This document shows, in pieces, positions 25,192 through 33,676 of a stretch of 43,434 nt of DNA (the stretch's first letter is position 1; every line of letters begins with the position of its first letter). The translations under genes were made by a program, and so were the position numbers. The stretch is taken from the NCBI GenBank assembly GCA_004293935.1, contig RDZH01000029.1, positions 1-43,434 on the forward strand, read 5' to 3'. A model generated the notes under the pieces. The model did not search any database. It was not told the origin of the DNA and saw only the letters and a program-made list of their open reading frames with translations. The DNA is from Alphaproteobacteria bacterium. GTDB lineage: Bacteria; Pseudomonadota; Alphaproteobacteria; Rickettsiales; UBA998.

Positions 25192-25520
25192 TAGACCCTT
25201 TAAGTCAGTCGGAGATACGAAGTAAGCTGCGTGACGATGGGATACGCGATCCTAGTCAATTAGCTGTTTTGAGTTCTATTCTTTCTTCGTTTGAAGATTT
25301 AAGAAAACATGCTGATGATAAAATAGAGCAGGCGAAAAACACTAATCATCGTGAAATAGAGCAAGCTCAACAAGCAATCAAAGATGATATACGCGATAAT
25401 TTTGGTGATTATGTGCGTGAATGGGTGAAGCGCAATCTATTGAAATTTATTGTATCTATAGCATTGTTTTTGTGTGCCATGTTTCAAGAGTGGATACGCG
25501 CTAAAATAGGCATCAAGTGA
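25188..25520 (+). CDS. Small membrane-anchored coiled-coil hypothetical protein
   Basis: A 110-residue protein. A helical, charged region at about residues 30-75 (FEDLRKHADDKIEQAKNTNH ...) precedes a single C-terminal transmembrane segment (LLKFIVSIALFLCAMFQEWI, about residues 83-102) and a short basic tail. It is thus a tail-anchored type protein facing the cytoplasm. It overlaps the preceding gene by 4 bases. Function unknown. Confidence 0.6.
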   Translation: MIDPLSQSEIRSKLRDDGIRDPSQLAVLSSILSSFEDLRKHADDKIEQAKNTNHREIEQAQQAIKDDIRDNFGDYVREWVKRNLLKFIVSIALFLCAMFQEWIRAKIGIK

Positions 25521-25638
25521 GGGCATAAAAAGCTATAGTGCTTTAACGCTATGCATTTTAGAGATGATACCTATAGTAAAATAACACACGTCATGATGCT
25601 GATGATCGTTTAGGATACACCTAAATTTTGAGGTATCT

Positions 25639-26259
25639 ATGCGCCAAATTATCTGTGATGTTGAAACAACGGGTCTTAACCCTCATGCAACCAAGAATCC
25701 TGATCGTATTGTGGAAATTGCGTGCGTGGAATTGATGAATGGTCACCGCACAGGGCGCATTTTTCATTCCTATCTACATCCCCAAAGAGACGTACCGTTA
25801 GTTGCACAAAATGTGCATGGTCTAAGTGCTGAATTTCTTGCAGATAAACCATTATTCAAAGATATTGTGCCGACTTTAGTCGATTTTATCGATGGAGCAG
25901 AGCTAATTGCGCATAACGCACCGTTTGATAGAAACTTTATCAATGCTGAATTAGTACGTGCCGGCACTGATCCGATACCGAACGATCTATGGATGGATAC
26001 GTTAGAATTATTTAGGCACAAACACCCAAAATCTTCAGGGCAAACGCAGCATAAATTGGATCATTTATGCACGCTTTATGGGGTGGATACCTCAAAACGT
26101 AGCACACATGGCGCATTGATCGATGCTGAATTACTCGCTGAAGTCTATCCCTTGCTTGCCGATCCTTCCTATATCCCTACTCCTGCCACCAAAATAACAC
26201 ATGTTGAATCTGAGCGAATGCGCCCTCAGCCTCCAAAATTACGCACTGCGCGTGGGTAG
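25639..26259 (+). CDS. dnaQ: DNA polymerase III epsilon subunit (DnaQ-type 3'-5' exonuclease)
   Basis: A 206-residue DEDDh exonuclease. Exo I is CDVETTGLNP with Asp7 and Glu9; Exo II APFDRNF has Asp97; Exo III HGALIDAELLAEVY has His157 and Asp162. These coordinate the two catalytic metal ions for proofreading. Length is slightly short compared with the usual 230-240, with a short C-terminal tail for binding the alpha subunit. Gene stands alone; the next gene begins 61 bases after its stop. Confidence 0.93.
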   Translation: MRQIICDVETTGLNPHATKNPDRIVEIACVELMNGHRTGRIFHSYLHPQRDVPLVAQNVHGLSAEFLADKPLFKDIVPTLVDFIDGAELIAHNAPFDRNFINAELVRAGTDPIPNDLWMDTLELFRHKHPKSSGQTQHKLDHLCTLYGVDTSKRSTHGALIDAELLAEVYPLLADPSYIPTPATKITHVESERMRPQPPKLRTARG

Positions 26260-26320
26260 GTTCATGGTTTCTTTGGAACTATGCTCTATAATGATTTCTG
26301 TAATTTTAGGTACGATAATT

Positions 26321-26869
26321 ATGGAATCAACACTACACTTCTTTACTTTTCCTGATCATAGCGCATTTAATGAAAAACTCATGCAGGATATTGAGTTCCG
26401 TGGCGATGAGATGTTTCAAAAAACCAATCTCAAATGCATCATGACCAGCCATACAATGCATCATCTCTCCGATAATTTTGCCCTGCTTGCTAATTTTGCT
26501 ATCGAACAAGGCGAGAAGCTCTTAGGCGAAAAGCTCTATATTGAAACGCTTTGGGGGGCTGTCTATCACTATGGTGACTTTGCCTTGTGCCATAATCACG
26601 CGAGTGGAGGCTGCAAAATTGCCTTTTGTTATTTTGTCGATATGCCAAACGGTTGCTCCCCACTGATATTCCCTAATGCACAAAAACCATGGCTTCCTCC
26701 TAGATTTGCCATTACACCTGAAGCAGGAACACTCGTCATGTGGCCCTCGGACTTTGATCATTATGTTCCTCCGCACCCTATCCACCAAAAACGCGTTGTC
26801 ATCGCAGGCAATCTCACCATCGAAGAGCAAGAACGCATTATCTATGATTCTAAGCGCAAAACAATGTAG
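26321..26869 (+). CDS. Putative 2OG-Fe(II) oxygenase (TIGR02466-like)
   Basis: A 182-residue protein with the jelly-roll dioxygenase pattern. [31 protein letters not shown] holds a probable iron-binding H-x-x (His of CHNH), and [18 protein letters not shown] followed by KRVVIAGNL provides the distal His and the Arg that holds 2-oxoglutarate. The pattern is that of small TIGR02466-like putative prolyl-hydroxylase-type proteins. The start at 26321 ([10 protein letters not shown]) is chosen because upstream frame 26201-26320 overlaps dnaQ and looks non-coding. Substrate unknown. Confidence 0.65.
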   Translation: MESTLHFFTFPDHSAFNEKLMQDIEFRGDEMFQKTNLKCIMTSHTMHHLSDNFALLANFAIEQGEKLLGEKLYIETLWGAVYHYGDFALCHNHASGGCKIAFCYFVDMPNGCSPLIFPNAQKPWLPPRFAITPEAGTLVMWPSDFDHYVPPHPIHQKRVVIAGNLTIEEQERIIYDSKRKTM

Positions 26870-26946
26870 TACGGATGCGTGTCCGAATAAGTTGCTTTTT
26901 GGTGCGCATTGGCTATACTGCCTACCGATTAATTTTAGGAGTCCCC

Positions 26947-27876
26947 ATGAACCATCCGCACCCCATGTTTGATGAAATAGAAGAAGTACGCGCCCAACAG
27001 ACCATGACGCGTCGCGCTGTGTCCGAAGGGATGGAGGAGCTTCTCTATACAATGCATCCTGTGCTGGATCATGGATTTGTGCGCGTGGTCGATTATATGG
27101 GCAATGATGCGGCGATTGTGCAAGCGGCGCGTGTGTCCTATGGCAAAGGCACAAAGAAAATGCGTGAAGATGAAGGCTTGATACGCTATTTATTACGGCA
27201 TCGTCATACCACACCTTTTGAAATGTGCGAGGTGAAATTTCATATTAAACTGCCCATCTTTATTGCACGGCAATGGATACGCCACCGCACCGCGAATGTG
27301 AATGAATATTCGGGGCGTTATTCCGTGATGGATAAGGATTTTTATCTACCTGCACGCGAACATCTTGCTGCACAATCCGCAAGCAACCGTCAGGGACGTG
27401 GGGATATATTGGAAGGCTTAGAGGCGGATCATGCGTTGGAACTATTACGTAGCGATTCTGAACGTGCCTATGCGCATTATGAAGAACTGCTCAATAGCCG
27501 TGAAGGCGGGGAAATCATCCACCCCGATAAACAAGGCTTAGCGCGTGAATTGGCACGGATGAATCTTCCCGTCAACTATTACACCCAGTGGTATTGGAAA
27601 ATTGATCTCCATAATCTGATGCATTTCTTAGCATTGCGGGTGGATAGCCATGCGCAATATGAAATCCGCGTTTATGCCCAAACTATGCTGGATATTATGA
27701 AAGCATGGGTACCGATCACCCATCAAGCCTTGATGGATTATCGCATTGGTGCAACGGAGCTTTCTGCGCAGGCACTAAAGGTCATTGCACGTCGCTTAGC
27801 CGGGGAAGAAGTGACTCAAGAAACTTCGGGCATGTCTGCACGTGAATGGGAAGAATTACAAAGCGTGATTGGGTGA
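26947..27876 (+). CDS. thyX: Flavin-dependent thymidylate synthase ThyX
   Basis: A 309-residue enzyme that methylates dUMP to dTMP using methylene-tetrahydrofolate, with FAD/NADPH as reductant. The ThyX signature [15 protein letters not shown] begins at residue 112 (R-H-R-x7-S class), and the substrate-binding blocks [19 protein letters not shown] and [20 protein letters not shown] are present. AGGAG lies 6 bases before the ATG at 26947; an in-frame start at 26875 is non-coding. ThyX instead of ThyA is common in Rickettsiales and other alphaproteobacteria. Confidence 0.96.
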   Translation: MNHPHPMFDEIEEVRAQQTMTRRAVSEGMEELLYTMHPVLDHGFVRVVDYMGNDAAIVQAARVSYGKGTKKMREDEGLIRYLLRHRHTTPFEMCEVKFHIKLPIFIARQWIRHRTANVNEYSGRYSVMDKDFYLPAREHLAAQSASNRQGRGDILEGLEADHALELLRSDSERAYAHYEELLNSREGGEIIHPDKQGLARELARMNLPVNYYTQWYWKIDLHNLMHFLALRVDSHAQYEIRVYAQTMLDIMKAWVPITHQALMDYRIGATELSAQALKVIARRLAGEEVTQETSGMSAREWEELQSVIG

Positions 27877-27947
27877 ATGTCATAAAAAATTCACACATGA
27901 CATATCATTATTTTGTTACACTTTCTTCAACTATTTTGACTTAGAGA

Positions 27948-28379
27948 GTGATGATGATTCAGGATCAAAAAAATACAACGAACGTTCCTGTTGGTTGGAA
28001 AGAAATAACAGGTGGGATTGTCGCGGGTGTAGGGTCAACTGCCGCGTTATTTACCAGTGGCTTCACGCTCACGAACTTTATTGAAGCAAAAAAGAATGGC
28101 ATTGATGGTTTTATCCCACGCATCACCCACATCGTAAGCGATGAAGTAGCAAAAAAAACAAAGCAAGATAATGCGCTTGTTGGGATGCTATCCAATGATG
28201 TCGTTCTGCTTGGCACAGGAGTCGCTGTCGCTGGCGCAGTCGGTTATGGCATTCATAAAATACGTGAAGCTCATGCACATAAGCACGCGGATAGCAAAGC
28301 ATCTACACAGCTACAAGGCGATTATGTGCATCAGGATGTAGTAAAAGAGCGCGACAAAGAACAGATTATCAGCACATGA
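27948..28379 (+). CDS. Small hypothetical membrane-associated protein
   Basis: A 143-residue protein with two hydrophobic glycine-rich segments (about 22-45, GGIVAGVGSTAALFTSGFTL, and about 85-105, NDVVLLGTGVAVAGAVGYGI), probably membrane helices, and a highly charged C-terminal tail with a His/Lys stretch (REAHAHKHADSK). GTG at 27948 or ATG at 27951 may start it. Its stop overlaps panC by 4 bases, so they are coupled. Family not recognised. Confidence 0.6.
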   Translation: MMMIQDQKNTTNVPVGWKEITGGIVAGVGSTAALFTSGFTLTNFIEAKKNGIDGFIPRITHIVSDEVAKKTKQDNALVGMLSNDVVLLGTGVAVAGAVGYGIHKIREAHAHKHADSKASTQLQGDYVHQDVVKERDKEQIIST

Positions 28380-29209
28380 TCACCATACTCACCACCCTTG
28401 ATGCCTTAAAAACCCACCGTCATGCGCAAAAAGGCACGATAGGCTTTGTGCCAACGATGGGGGCATTGCACGCAGGTCATGCACGCCTTATGCACCAAGC
28501 AAAACATGATTGCGATCACGTCATTGCAAGTATTTTCGTCAACCCTAAGCAATTTGGTGCAAATGAGGATTTAAGCACTTATCCACGTACCTTTGAGGAA
28601 GATTGCACTTTGCTCGATGAGTGCGGAGTGGATGCCGTTTTTGCACCTTCGGCTTCGGCGTTCTATCCAGAAGGATTTGCTACCGAAGTGCGCACCTTAG
28701 GATTGGATCATGTGCTGTGCGGAGCGCACCGCGTGGGGCATTTTACGGGAGTCACCACCGTTGTTGCCCGCCTTTTTGCCTATGTGCGCCCAGATCGCGC
28801 TTATTTCGGAGAAAAAGATTTTCAACAACTCTGTATCATTCGGCGCATGAATGAAGACCTCCCACTGGCAGGGGCGATTATTGGCGTACCCACAATGCGC
28901 GAAGCGGATGGTTTAGCCATGTCCTCCCGCAATCGTTATTTGAGCGAGGCACAACGCAAAATCGCTGCCATCATTCCACAATTATTAACGCATATCACCC
29001 AACATGCCACCCCAAGCACGCTTGATGCCATGCTTACGGAGGCACGGATGACACTCGAAGAAGCGGGCTTTATCCTTGATTATCTTGAGGTGCGCGATGC
29101 TGATACGCTTACCATGAGTACAGATTTAGCACATGCCCGTATTTTTATCGCAGCACGTCTTGGCACAACACGGCTTATTGACAATATGCCATTTGTGCAG
29201 TACAACTAG
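28376..29209 (+). CDS. panC: Pantothenate synthetase
   Basis: A 277-residue pantoate-beta-alanine ligase that makes pantothenate from pantoate, beta-alanine and ATP via a pantoyl-adenylate. FVPTMGALHAGH (the HIGH-type ATP motif, His32-His35), IFVNPKQFG, GHFTGVTTVVARLF, YFGEKDFQQL and GLAMSSRNRYLS (KMSKS-like loop) are all present. Length is standard. It overlaps the preceding small gene and is followed 5 bases later by pyrE. No panB or panD is seen, so the rest of the pathway must be elsewhere. Confidence 0.96.
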   Translation: MITILTTLDALKTHRHAQKGTIGFVPTMGALHAGHARLMHQAKHDCDHVIASIFVNPKQFGANEDLSTYPRTFEEDCTLLDECGVDAVFAPSASAFYPEGFATEVRTLGLDHVLCGAHRVGHFTGVTTVVARLFAYVRPDRAYFGEKDFQQLCIIRRMNEDLPLAGAIIGVPTMREADGLAMSSRNRYLSEAQRKIAAIIPQLLTHITQHATPSTLDAMLTEARMTLEEAGFILDYLEVRDADTLTMSTDLAHARIFIAARLGTTRLIDNMPFVQYN

Positions 29210-29214
29210 ATTCT

Positions 29215-29802
29215 ATGAATGACGAAACCATTATCAATGAATTTATCAATGCTGGCGCGCTTTTGAAGGGGCATTTCATCCTTTCCTCAGGGCTACATAG
29301 CGACACCTATCTGCAATGCGCCCGTGTGCTGATGGATACCAAACGCGCCGATCGCCTATGTGCAGCGTTAGCGCAAAAGATACGCGATGCCATGGGAGAA
29401 AACCTCCCCGATGTTATCGTTGCTCCTGCGATGGGTGGCGTGATTGTTGGTTATGAAATGGGACGACAACTCGGCATTCCCACCATGTTTTGTGAACGTG
29501 TTGATGGCAGCTTCACATTGAGACGCGGTTTTACTTTAGAAGCAGGGCAAAAAGTGTTGTTAGTCGAAGATGTCGTCACAACGGGAAAATCTTCTTTAGA
29601 GACAGTCGCTTGCGTTGAATCCTACGGCGCAAAAGTTGTGGCGGAAGCATCGTTAGTGGATCGCTCCAACGGCACACATGCCTTACCTTTTGCGCTCTAT
29701 GCGTTACTCACATTGGATGTCACAACCTATGCTCCCAATGCGCTCCCTGCGCATTTGCAAGGAACGGAGGCGATTAAACCGGGCAGTCGCTGGTTGAAAT
29801 AG
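29215..29802 (+). CDS. pyrE: Orotate phosphoribosyltransferase
   Basis: A 195-residue enzyme converting orotate plus PRPP to orotidine 5'-phosphate in pyrimidine synthesis. The N-terminal block GALLKGHFILSSGLHSDTYLQ binds orotate. The PRPP loop VLLVEDVVTTGKS runs at residues 114-126. It lies 5 bases after panC, suggesting co-transcription. The large palindrome at 29810-29953 begins right after its stop. Confidence 0.95.
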   Translation: MNDETIINEFINAGALLKGHFILSSGLHSDTYLQCARVLMDTKRADRLCAALAQKIRDAMGENLPDVIVAPAMGGVIVGYEMGRQLGIPTMFCERVDGSFTLRRGFTLEAGQKVLLVEDVVTTGKSSLETVACVESYGAKVVAEASLVDRSNGTHALPFALYALLTLDVTTYAPNALPAHLQGTEAIKPGSRWLK

Positions 29803-29809
29803 CTTCTTA

Positions 29810-29953
29810 GAACCTACCCCGAATCCTTCTCTTATGGTCTGCAAATGGTGTTTTTTTGCGCTTCCGCTACGCATGTACCTTGAGTACACTTACGTTGCGG
29901 TTCTCAAAAACCACCATTTTCGCCTCATAATAAAAGGATTTGGAGGCAGGTTC
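29810..29953. repeat. 144-bp imperfect palindrome between convergent genes
   Basis: The left end (GAACCTACC...AATCCTT...TTATG) matches the right end (CATAATAAAAGGATT...GGTTC) as an inverted repeat. Inside, AAATGGTG...TTTTT and AAAAACCACCATTT pair, as do CGCATGTAC and GTACACT around a CTTGA centre at about 29879-29883. It starts 7 bases after pyrE and ends exactly before the stop of the convergent TPR gene, so it may act as a two-way terminator. It looks like a MITE or a dispersed palindromic element. No coding sequence is inside. Confidence 0.75.
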
Positions 29954-30382
29954 TTACATTTTATCGAGGTAACTATAGGCACGTTTTTTAAGATCATCAT
30001 CGGCTTTAGGGTCTGTGATCACTTGATATAAATGCACCTCGGCAGCTTTATGGGCGTTCAGTAGGTAGTACATCACCCCCACCTCAAGACGCACAGACGC
30101 AAGTTTTGAGTTAAACATTAACACACGCTCCAGCGGGGCAACTGCGGATTCATAATCCCCATGAGCAATGGCTTCTTTAGCATAACGCAAGGCAGCATCA
30201 ACATCCTCAGGATGTGCATAGCTTTTTTCAAACGCATCTTGCATCGCTTCAGATGGCTTCATCGGTAGCGGTGCGGAATTGGCATTATCAGGGGCGACTA
30301 AAATCAGCACCACCCACAACACCATCACAAATCCACATAAACGACACCAGCTTGTCACTATATCTTGAGAATTTTTCAACAT
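29954..30382 (-). CDS. Small TPR-repeat protein with signal anchor
   Basis: A 142-residue protein. An N-terminal hydrophobic segment (LCGFVMVLWVVLILVAPDNA, about residues 16-35) is a signal peptide or anchor. ALRYAKEAIAHGDYESAVAPLERVLMFNSK and RLEVGVMYYLLNAHKAAEVHLYQVI are two TPR units. It is probably periplasmic and binds partners. AGAGAG precedes the ATG. It converges with pyrE. Confidence 0.7.
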   Translation of the reverse strand: MLKNSQDIVTSWCRLCGFVMVLWVVLILVAPDNANSAPLPMKPSEAMQDAFEKSYAHPEDVDAALRYAKEAIAHGDYESAVAPLERVLMFNSKLASVRLEVGVMYYLLNAHKAAEVHLYQVITDPKADDDLKKRAYSYLDKM

Positions 30383-30579
30383 ACATCTCTCTCACTTATT
30401 TATCGCATCATAGATAAATATTTTATATACGGGGTTTTTTATAATTATCTTTTTTTATACAATGGTTAGATTAAATTTTTCACTAACCTCATACTGTAAT
30501 AATAATATATATTGATTAATATATCGTATAAGTAATCCAATGGTTTTAATAATTACTCATAGTAGTGTCAAAGCACTAT

Positions 30580-30725
30580 GACTGTTCTGCACAACTCTAT
30601 CTTCTTGTCCTTGTCACTCCTTCGAAGGCAGGAGTCCAGTTAAAGCCGTTGTTCTGGATGCCTGCCTACGCAGGCATGACGGGTTGTGAGATTTATTTAC
30701 CCAAAACAAAGAGTTGTGATTGTCC
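30580..30725. repeat. Palindromic dispersed repeat (REP-like) in an intergenic region
   Basis: Ends CACAACTCT (about 30589) and AGAGTTGTG (about 30710) are inverted. Inside lie a hairpin around CCTTCGAAGGCAGGAG (about 30618) and a perfect one, ATGCCTGC-CTAC-GCAGGCAT (about 30658-30677). The 28 bases at 30654-30681 recur exactly in inverted orientation at 42337-42364. The surrounding 30383-30745 stretch holds no gene. The sequence before 30580 is very AT-rich and may carry the TPR gene promoter. Confidence 0.75.
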
Positions 30726-30745
30726 TTATCCAAAACTGAGGTTCG

Positions 30746-31474
30746 TTATATCATGGAAGCACTATAATGCTGCACCAATGTTAATGCGGCGATCGTTGCC
30801 GTATCCGCACGCAAAATATGCTCCCCCAAATGCAAGGGAATCGTTGCAGGGTGCGCACGCAACATCTCCAATTCATGCGTTGCAAACCCACCTTCACAGC
30901 CAATCAATAAGGCAAGGGGATAGGTGAGTCCCGCCATCGCACGATCAGCGCGCATCCCTGCCCCTGTTTCATCACCATAAAGCAATGGGCGTTGCACATC
31001 CCAATGTTCTAAAATGTGCGCTAGAGGTTGTATGGGAACAATCTTGGGAACATCACGCCGTTCACATTGCTGCGCTGCCTCAATCGCATGTGCGTTAAGC
31101 CGATCTTCTGAAAGATGCGCTGCAATGGTACGTTCCGTGCGTACCAAGACAATTTTACGCACCCCAAGTTCGGTTGCTTTTTCGATAATATATTCCATCC
31201 GCTTGCCCTTAATAGGCGCACTCAGCAACCATAGATCAGGCGATAATTGCGGAGGTAGCACGCGCTCGATTATCTCAATGTGCAGCGTTTTTCTATTGCA
31301 TGATACCACACGCGCAAGCCATTCTCCTGCATCATCGTGAAATATGTGCAGCGTACTGCCAACATTCATCCGCATCACATGCAACAGATAATGCGCCTGT
31401 GCATCTTCTAAGGTCAGGATCATGCCTTGGTGCATCGGGATCGGCACATACAGACGTGGCACATCACGAGGCAT
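30746..31474 (-). CDS. rsmE: 16S rRNA (uracil-1498-N3)-methyltransferase
   Basis: A 242-residue SPOUT methyltransferase. The N-terminal PUA-like part contains AHYLLHVMRMNVGSTLHIFHD. Then come KGKRMEYIIEKATELGVRKIVLV and, in the knot, LLIGCEGGFATHELEML and HLGEHILRADTATIAAL, the RsmE signature that binds S-adenosylmethionine. It modifies U1498 near the decoding site. Its ATG overlaps the SdhE-like gene stop by one base (TGATG). Confidence 0.95.
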   Translation of the reverse strand: MPRDVPRLYVPIPMHQGMILTLEDAQAHYLLHVMRMNVGSTLHIFHDDAGEWLARVVSCNRKTLHIEIIERVLPPQLSPDLWLLSAPIKGKRMEYIIEKATELGVRKIVLVRTERTIAAHLSEDRLNAHAIEAAQQCERRDVPKIVPIQPLAHILEHWDVQRPLLYGDETGAGMRADRAMAGLTYPLALLIGCEGGFATHELEMLRAHPATIPLHLGEHILRADTATIAALTLVQHYSASMI

Positions 31475-31779
31475 CAGCGCATCCCACTCTCAGCATGGGC
31501 AAAGGATCGCAAGCGTTCTTTTAGGCAATCATAGCGTCCATCAGCAAGCGGGGTTTTATCCGTCATCCAGTTCCATATATCCACATCTTGTTCATCCAAT
31601 AATGCTTCATAGAGAGCAAGCTCCTCCCCTGCATCAAGCATATGCAACGCTTTATCCGCAAAATTGCCCAAAATCACATCGGTTTCTTTGCACCCACGAT
31701 GCCAACTACGGTAGCGTATCTTGCGAATACGCACATCATGGGAATGTTGCGGTTCAATGGTGGATGCAGAATGATTCAT
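31474..31779 (-). CDS. sdhE: SdhE-family succinate dehydrogenase assembly factor
   Basis: A 101-residue protein with the SdhE/SDHAF2 (DUF339) pattern: RKIRYRSWHRGCKETDVILGNFADKAL carries the conserved R-G-x-x-E block, and LDEQDVDIWNWMTDK the second block. SdhE helps attach FAD covalently to SdhA. The start at 31779 (MNHSASTIE) is preferred since GAGGA lies 8 bases before it; the longer frame to 31800 starts before that site. It is translationally linked to rsmE. Confidence 0.87.
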   Translation of the reverse strand: MNHSASTIEPQHSHDVRIRKIRYRSWHRGCKETDVILGNFADKALHMLDAGEELALYEALLDEQDVDIWNWMTDKTPLADGRYDCLKERLRSFAHAESGMR

Positions 31780-31854
31780 GTACGATGTCCTCCTATTCAT
31801 CCGTCATCCTAGCACAGCACACACAACATGCAACAGGTTTTTTTTAATATAATT

Positions 31855-31965
31855 GAGACCTCTGCATAACTCTCAATTCTTGTCATACTTGGTGTAAGGC
31901 GGTTATCCATAAACTACTGTTGTTAATGGATTCCTGCCTTAGATGTGGCATGTGATACAAACTAA
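31855..31965 (+). repeat. Degenerate copy of the CTGCAYAACTCT repeat family
   Basis: CTGCATAACTCTCAATTCTTGTCAT at about 31863 parallels CTGCACAACTCTATCTTCTTG at about 30584, and GGATTCCTGCCTT at about 31928 resembles the repeat at 30600-30690. The element lies in an intergenic region and is followed directly by the terminator at 31966-32003, so it may be transcribed. Confidence 0.45.
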
Positions 31966-32003
31966 GGCAGATACGCACCCTTGTGCATATCTGTCTTTTT
32001 TTT
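31966..32003 (+). terminator. Rho-independent terminator, plus strand
   Basis: GCAGATA-C-GCAC and GTGC-A-TATCTGT form a stem with one mismatch and a CCTT loop, followed by eight Ts at 31996-32003. No plus-strand gene lies between the divergent sdhE start and this point, so it suggests a small plus-strand transcript beginning near 31850. Confidence 0.65.
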
Positions 32004-32016
32004 GTAACAAAACTGT

Positions 32017-32144
32017 GTTATAGTCGTTTGACAAAAAAATGACTCATTTTTTATGTCAAGTGCGACTATAACTTGATGATTTATAGTGCTTTTACCATTA
32101 TATAATTGTCGATTGTTCGGTAATTATATAATGGAAGCACTATA
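32017..32144. repeat. Two adjacent long palindromes upstream of a hypothetical gene
   Basis: The first, 32017-32072, pairs GTTATAGTCG with CGACTATAAC (10 bp), TTGACA with TGTCAA and an A/T stretch around ATGACTCAT. The second, 32082-32144, pairs TATAGTGCTT with AAGCACTATA (10 bp) and ATTATATAATT with AATTATATAAT (11 bp) around a 14-base loop. The annotated ATG of the next gene (32131) lies in the last arm of the second one. They may be mobile palindromes or a hairpin limiting translation. Confidence 0.7.
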
Positions 32145-32997
32145 TACTTCAAAAGAAATAAACTCTAAGGAAGCTCCCCCCCCCATGCCATTCATGCCAT
32201 TGACTGAAGACGAACAGGATATAAAAAAGAAAAAAGCGCAGAAAGCGCAAAAAGCGCACGATGATGAAGCACTGCGCCTACTGCAAGAACAACAAAAAGA
32301 GATGCATTGGCAACAAACACCACCGATTGATGTCACCAAGCCACACCCTGCCGATCCGCTCATCACCTACCAACCCACTGCCAACACGCAACCTGTGCTG
32401 CATGGGGTCAAACAATATGGCTTCCCACTCGATGAAAACGGACTCTCCCCCTATTCAGGAAGACCCCCTGTCTATTATAATGGTGTGCTGATTTCGAGTC
32501 AAACTGGGAGTGATTGGGATGGTCTTGTTGGCATCAATTCAGGCGTTGTTGGAGAACCTGTGGAAACCAGCCCCGGATCATGGATTGTGCCGAACGCATT
32601 GATTGGTGGCATCCCCAGCAATGTGGCAAGGTTTATGAACAATTTAGGATTGCCCGTACCAAGCGACCTCAACCTCAGCCGAGAAGAACATACTGATCGC
32701 ATGAACGCCATCATTGATAAAATGCCTAAACGCACCCCTGAAGAAAGCACTGCGCATTTTTACCGTATCGCCTATGAGCAACGCATGGGCATTCATACAC
32801 AAGAAGCCGCCAAGCGCAATGCGCTCGCAGGCATCACCACGCCCGATGAAGCAGTGCAGCAACCCATCACGCAACTCATGAATATGGCACATGCACTCAC
32901 GCAAGCACGCGCACCACAGCCTGAACCATCACTGCAAGAACCGTCCGTGCCACACCTTCCCAACCATAAAGTTGCGGCAACGGCACAACAAAGGTAA
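32131..32997 (+). CDS. Hypothetical Pro/Lys/Gln-rich protein
   Basis: A 288-residue hydrophilic protein with no signal peptide and no family I recognise. The N-terminus has a Lys/Ala/Gln repeat (KKKKAQKAQKAH); the centre (about residues 80-150) has GVKQYGFPLDENGLSPYSGRPPVYYNGVLIS and a Gly-rich segment. A charged C-terminus ends QPEPSLQEPSVPHLPN, low complexity. ATG 32131 lies inside a palindrome without a ribosome site; ATG 32185, behind AAGGAAG 11 bases away, is a good alternative start. Its soluble, coil-rich make-up would suit an effector or scaffold, but nothing proves this. Confidence 0.6.
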   Translation: MEALYTSKEINSKEAPPPMPFMPLTEDEQDIKKKKAQKAQKAHDDEALRLLQEQQKEMHWQQTPPIDVTKPHPADPLITYQPTANTQPVLHGVKQYGFPLDENGLSPYSGRPPVYYNGVLISSQTGSDWDGLVGINSGVVGEPVETSPGSWIVPNALIGGIPSNVARFMNNLGLPVPSDLNLSREEHTDRMNAIIDKMPKRTPEESTAHFYRIAYEQRMGIHTQEAAKRNALAGITTPDEAVQQPITQLMNMAHALTQARAPQPEPSLQEPSVPHLPNHKVAATAQQR

Positions 32998-33063
32998 AAA
33001 AATTCTTCTGTGGATGTAATCGCATGATTGCATCCTTGCGCAAACCCTGCTAAACCTACATTC

Positions 33064-33627
33064 ATGCAGATTATCGCGGGAACATTACGAGGAAGAAAGA
33101 TTCAAACAATAGGGGGGGATGCGATTCGCCCTACATCCTCACGCACGCGTGAATCCCTATTCAATATCCTCATCCATAAAAGAAAAAATGACGGATCATC
33201 GTTACTTGCGGGGGCGCGTTTTGCGGATCTCTGTTGCGGTTCAGGAGCGATTGGCATTGAAGCCATCTCACGTGGCGCACACGACGTAGTGTTCGTGGAT
33301 CAGATGCGTGAGGCAATCCGCACGGCGCAACATAACGCCACTGCCCTTGGCGTGCATAAGCAATGCCATTTTATTATGGCTGATACCTTACAACTTCCAC
33401 CTCCCGCACAACCTTATGATATTGTTTTTGCTGATCCTCCCTATGATGCGACATGGCTACCCACCTTGCTGGAACGCCTAGTAAACAACGCATGGCTTCA
33501 CACAGAAAGCCTCGTTATTATCGAACAACGCCTACGCGCACCCACGCCAGAACATCCCCAACTCACGCTTTGCGATGAACGCACATACGGACAATCCATG
33601 CTACGTTTTTATCAGCGTATTTTCTAA
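33064..33627 (+). CDS. rsmD: 16S rRNA (guanine-966-N2)-methyltransferase RsmD
   Basis: A 187-residue Rossmann methyltransferase. MQIIAGTLRGRKIQTI starts as in RsmD; RPTSSRTRESLFNIL follows; FADLCCGSGAIGIEAISRGA binds S-adenosylmethionine; and DPPY at residues 124-127 is the N-methyltransferase catalytic motif. It methylates G966 of 16S rRNA. The ATG at 33064 fits the family start, although no good ribosome site is visible; an upstream frame from 33028 has none either. Confidence 0.93.
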   Translation: MQIIAGTLRGRKIQTIGGDAIRPTSSRTRESLFNILIHKRKNDGSSLLAGARFADLCCGSGAIGIEAISRGAHDVVFVDQMREAIRTAQHNATALGVHKQCHFIMADTLQLPPPAQPYDIVFADPPYDATWLPTLLERLVNNAWLHTESLVIIEQRLRAPTPEHPQLTLCDERTYGQSMLRFYQRIF

Positions 33628-33676
33628 AAAAATCTCTTTCTTTAACGTATAATTAAACTTTCATGGTACACTTATT

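Noticed and set aside
26522-27214. Minus-strand 230-codon ORF
   Set aside because: Antisense to the oxygenase-like gene and thyX, both better supported.
30753-30766. 14-base match to 32131-32144
   Set aside because: It lies in the rsmE coding end, and matches of this length are expected by chance in a 43-kb window.
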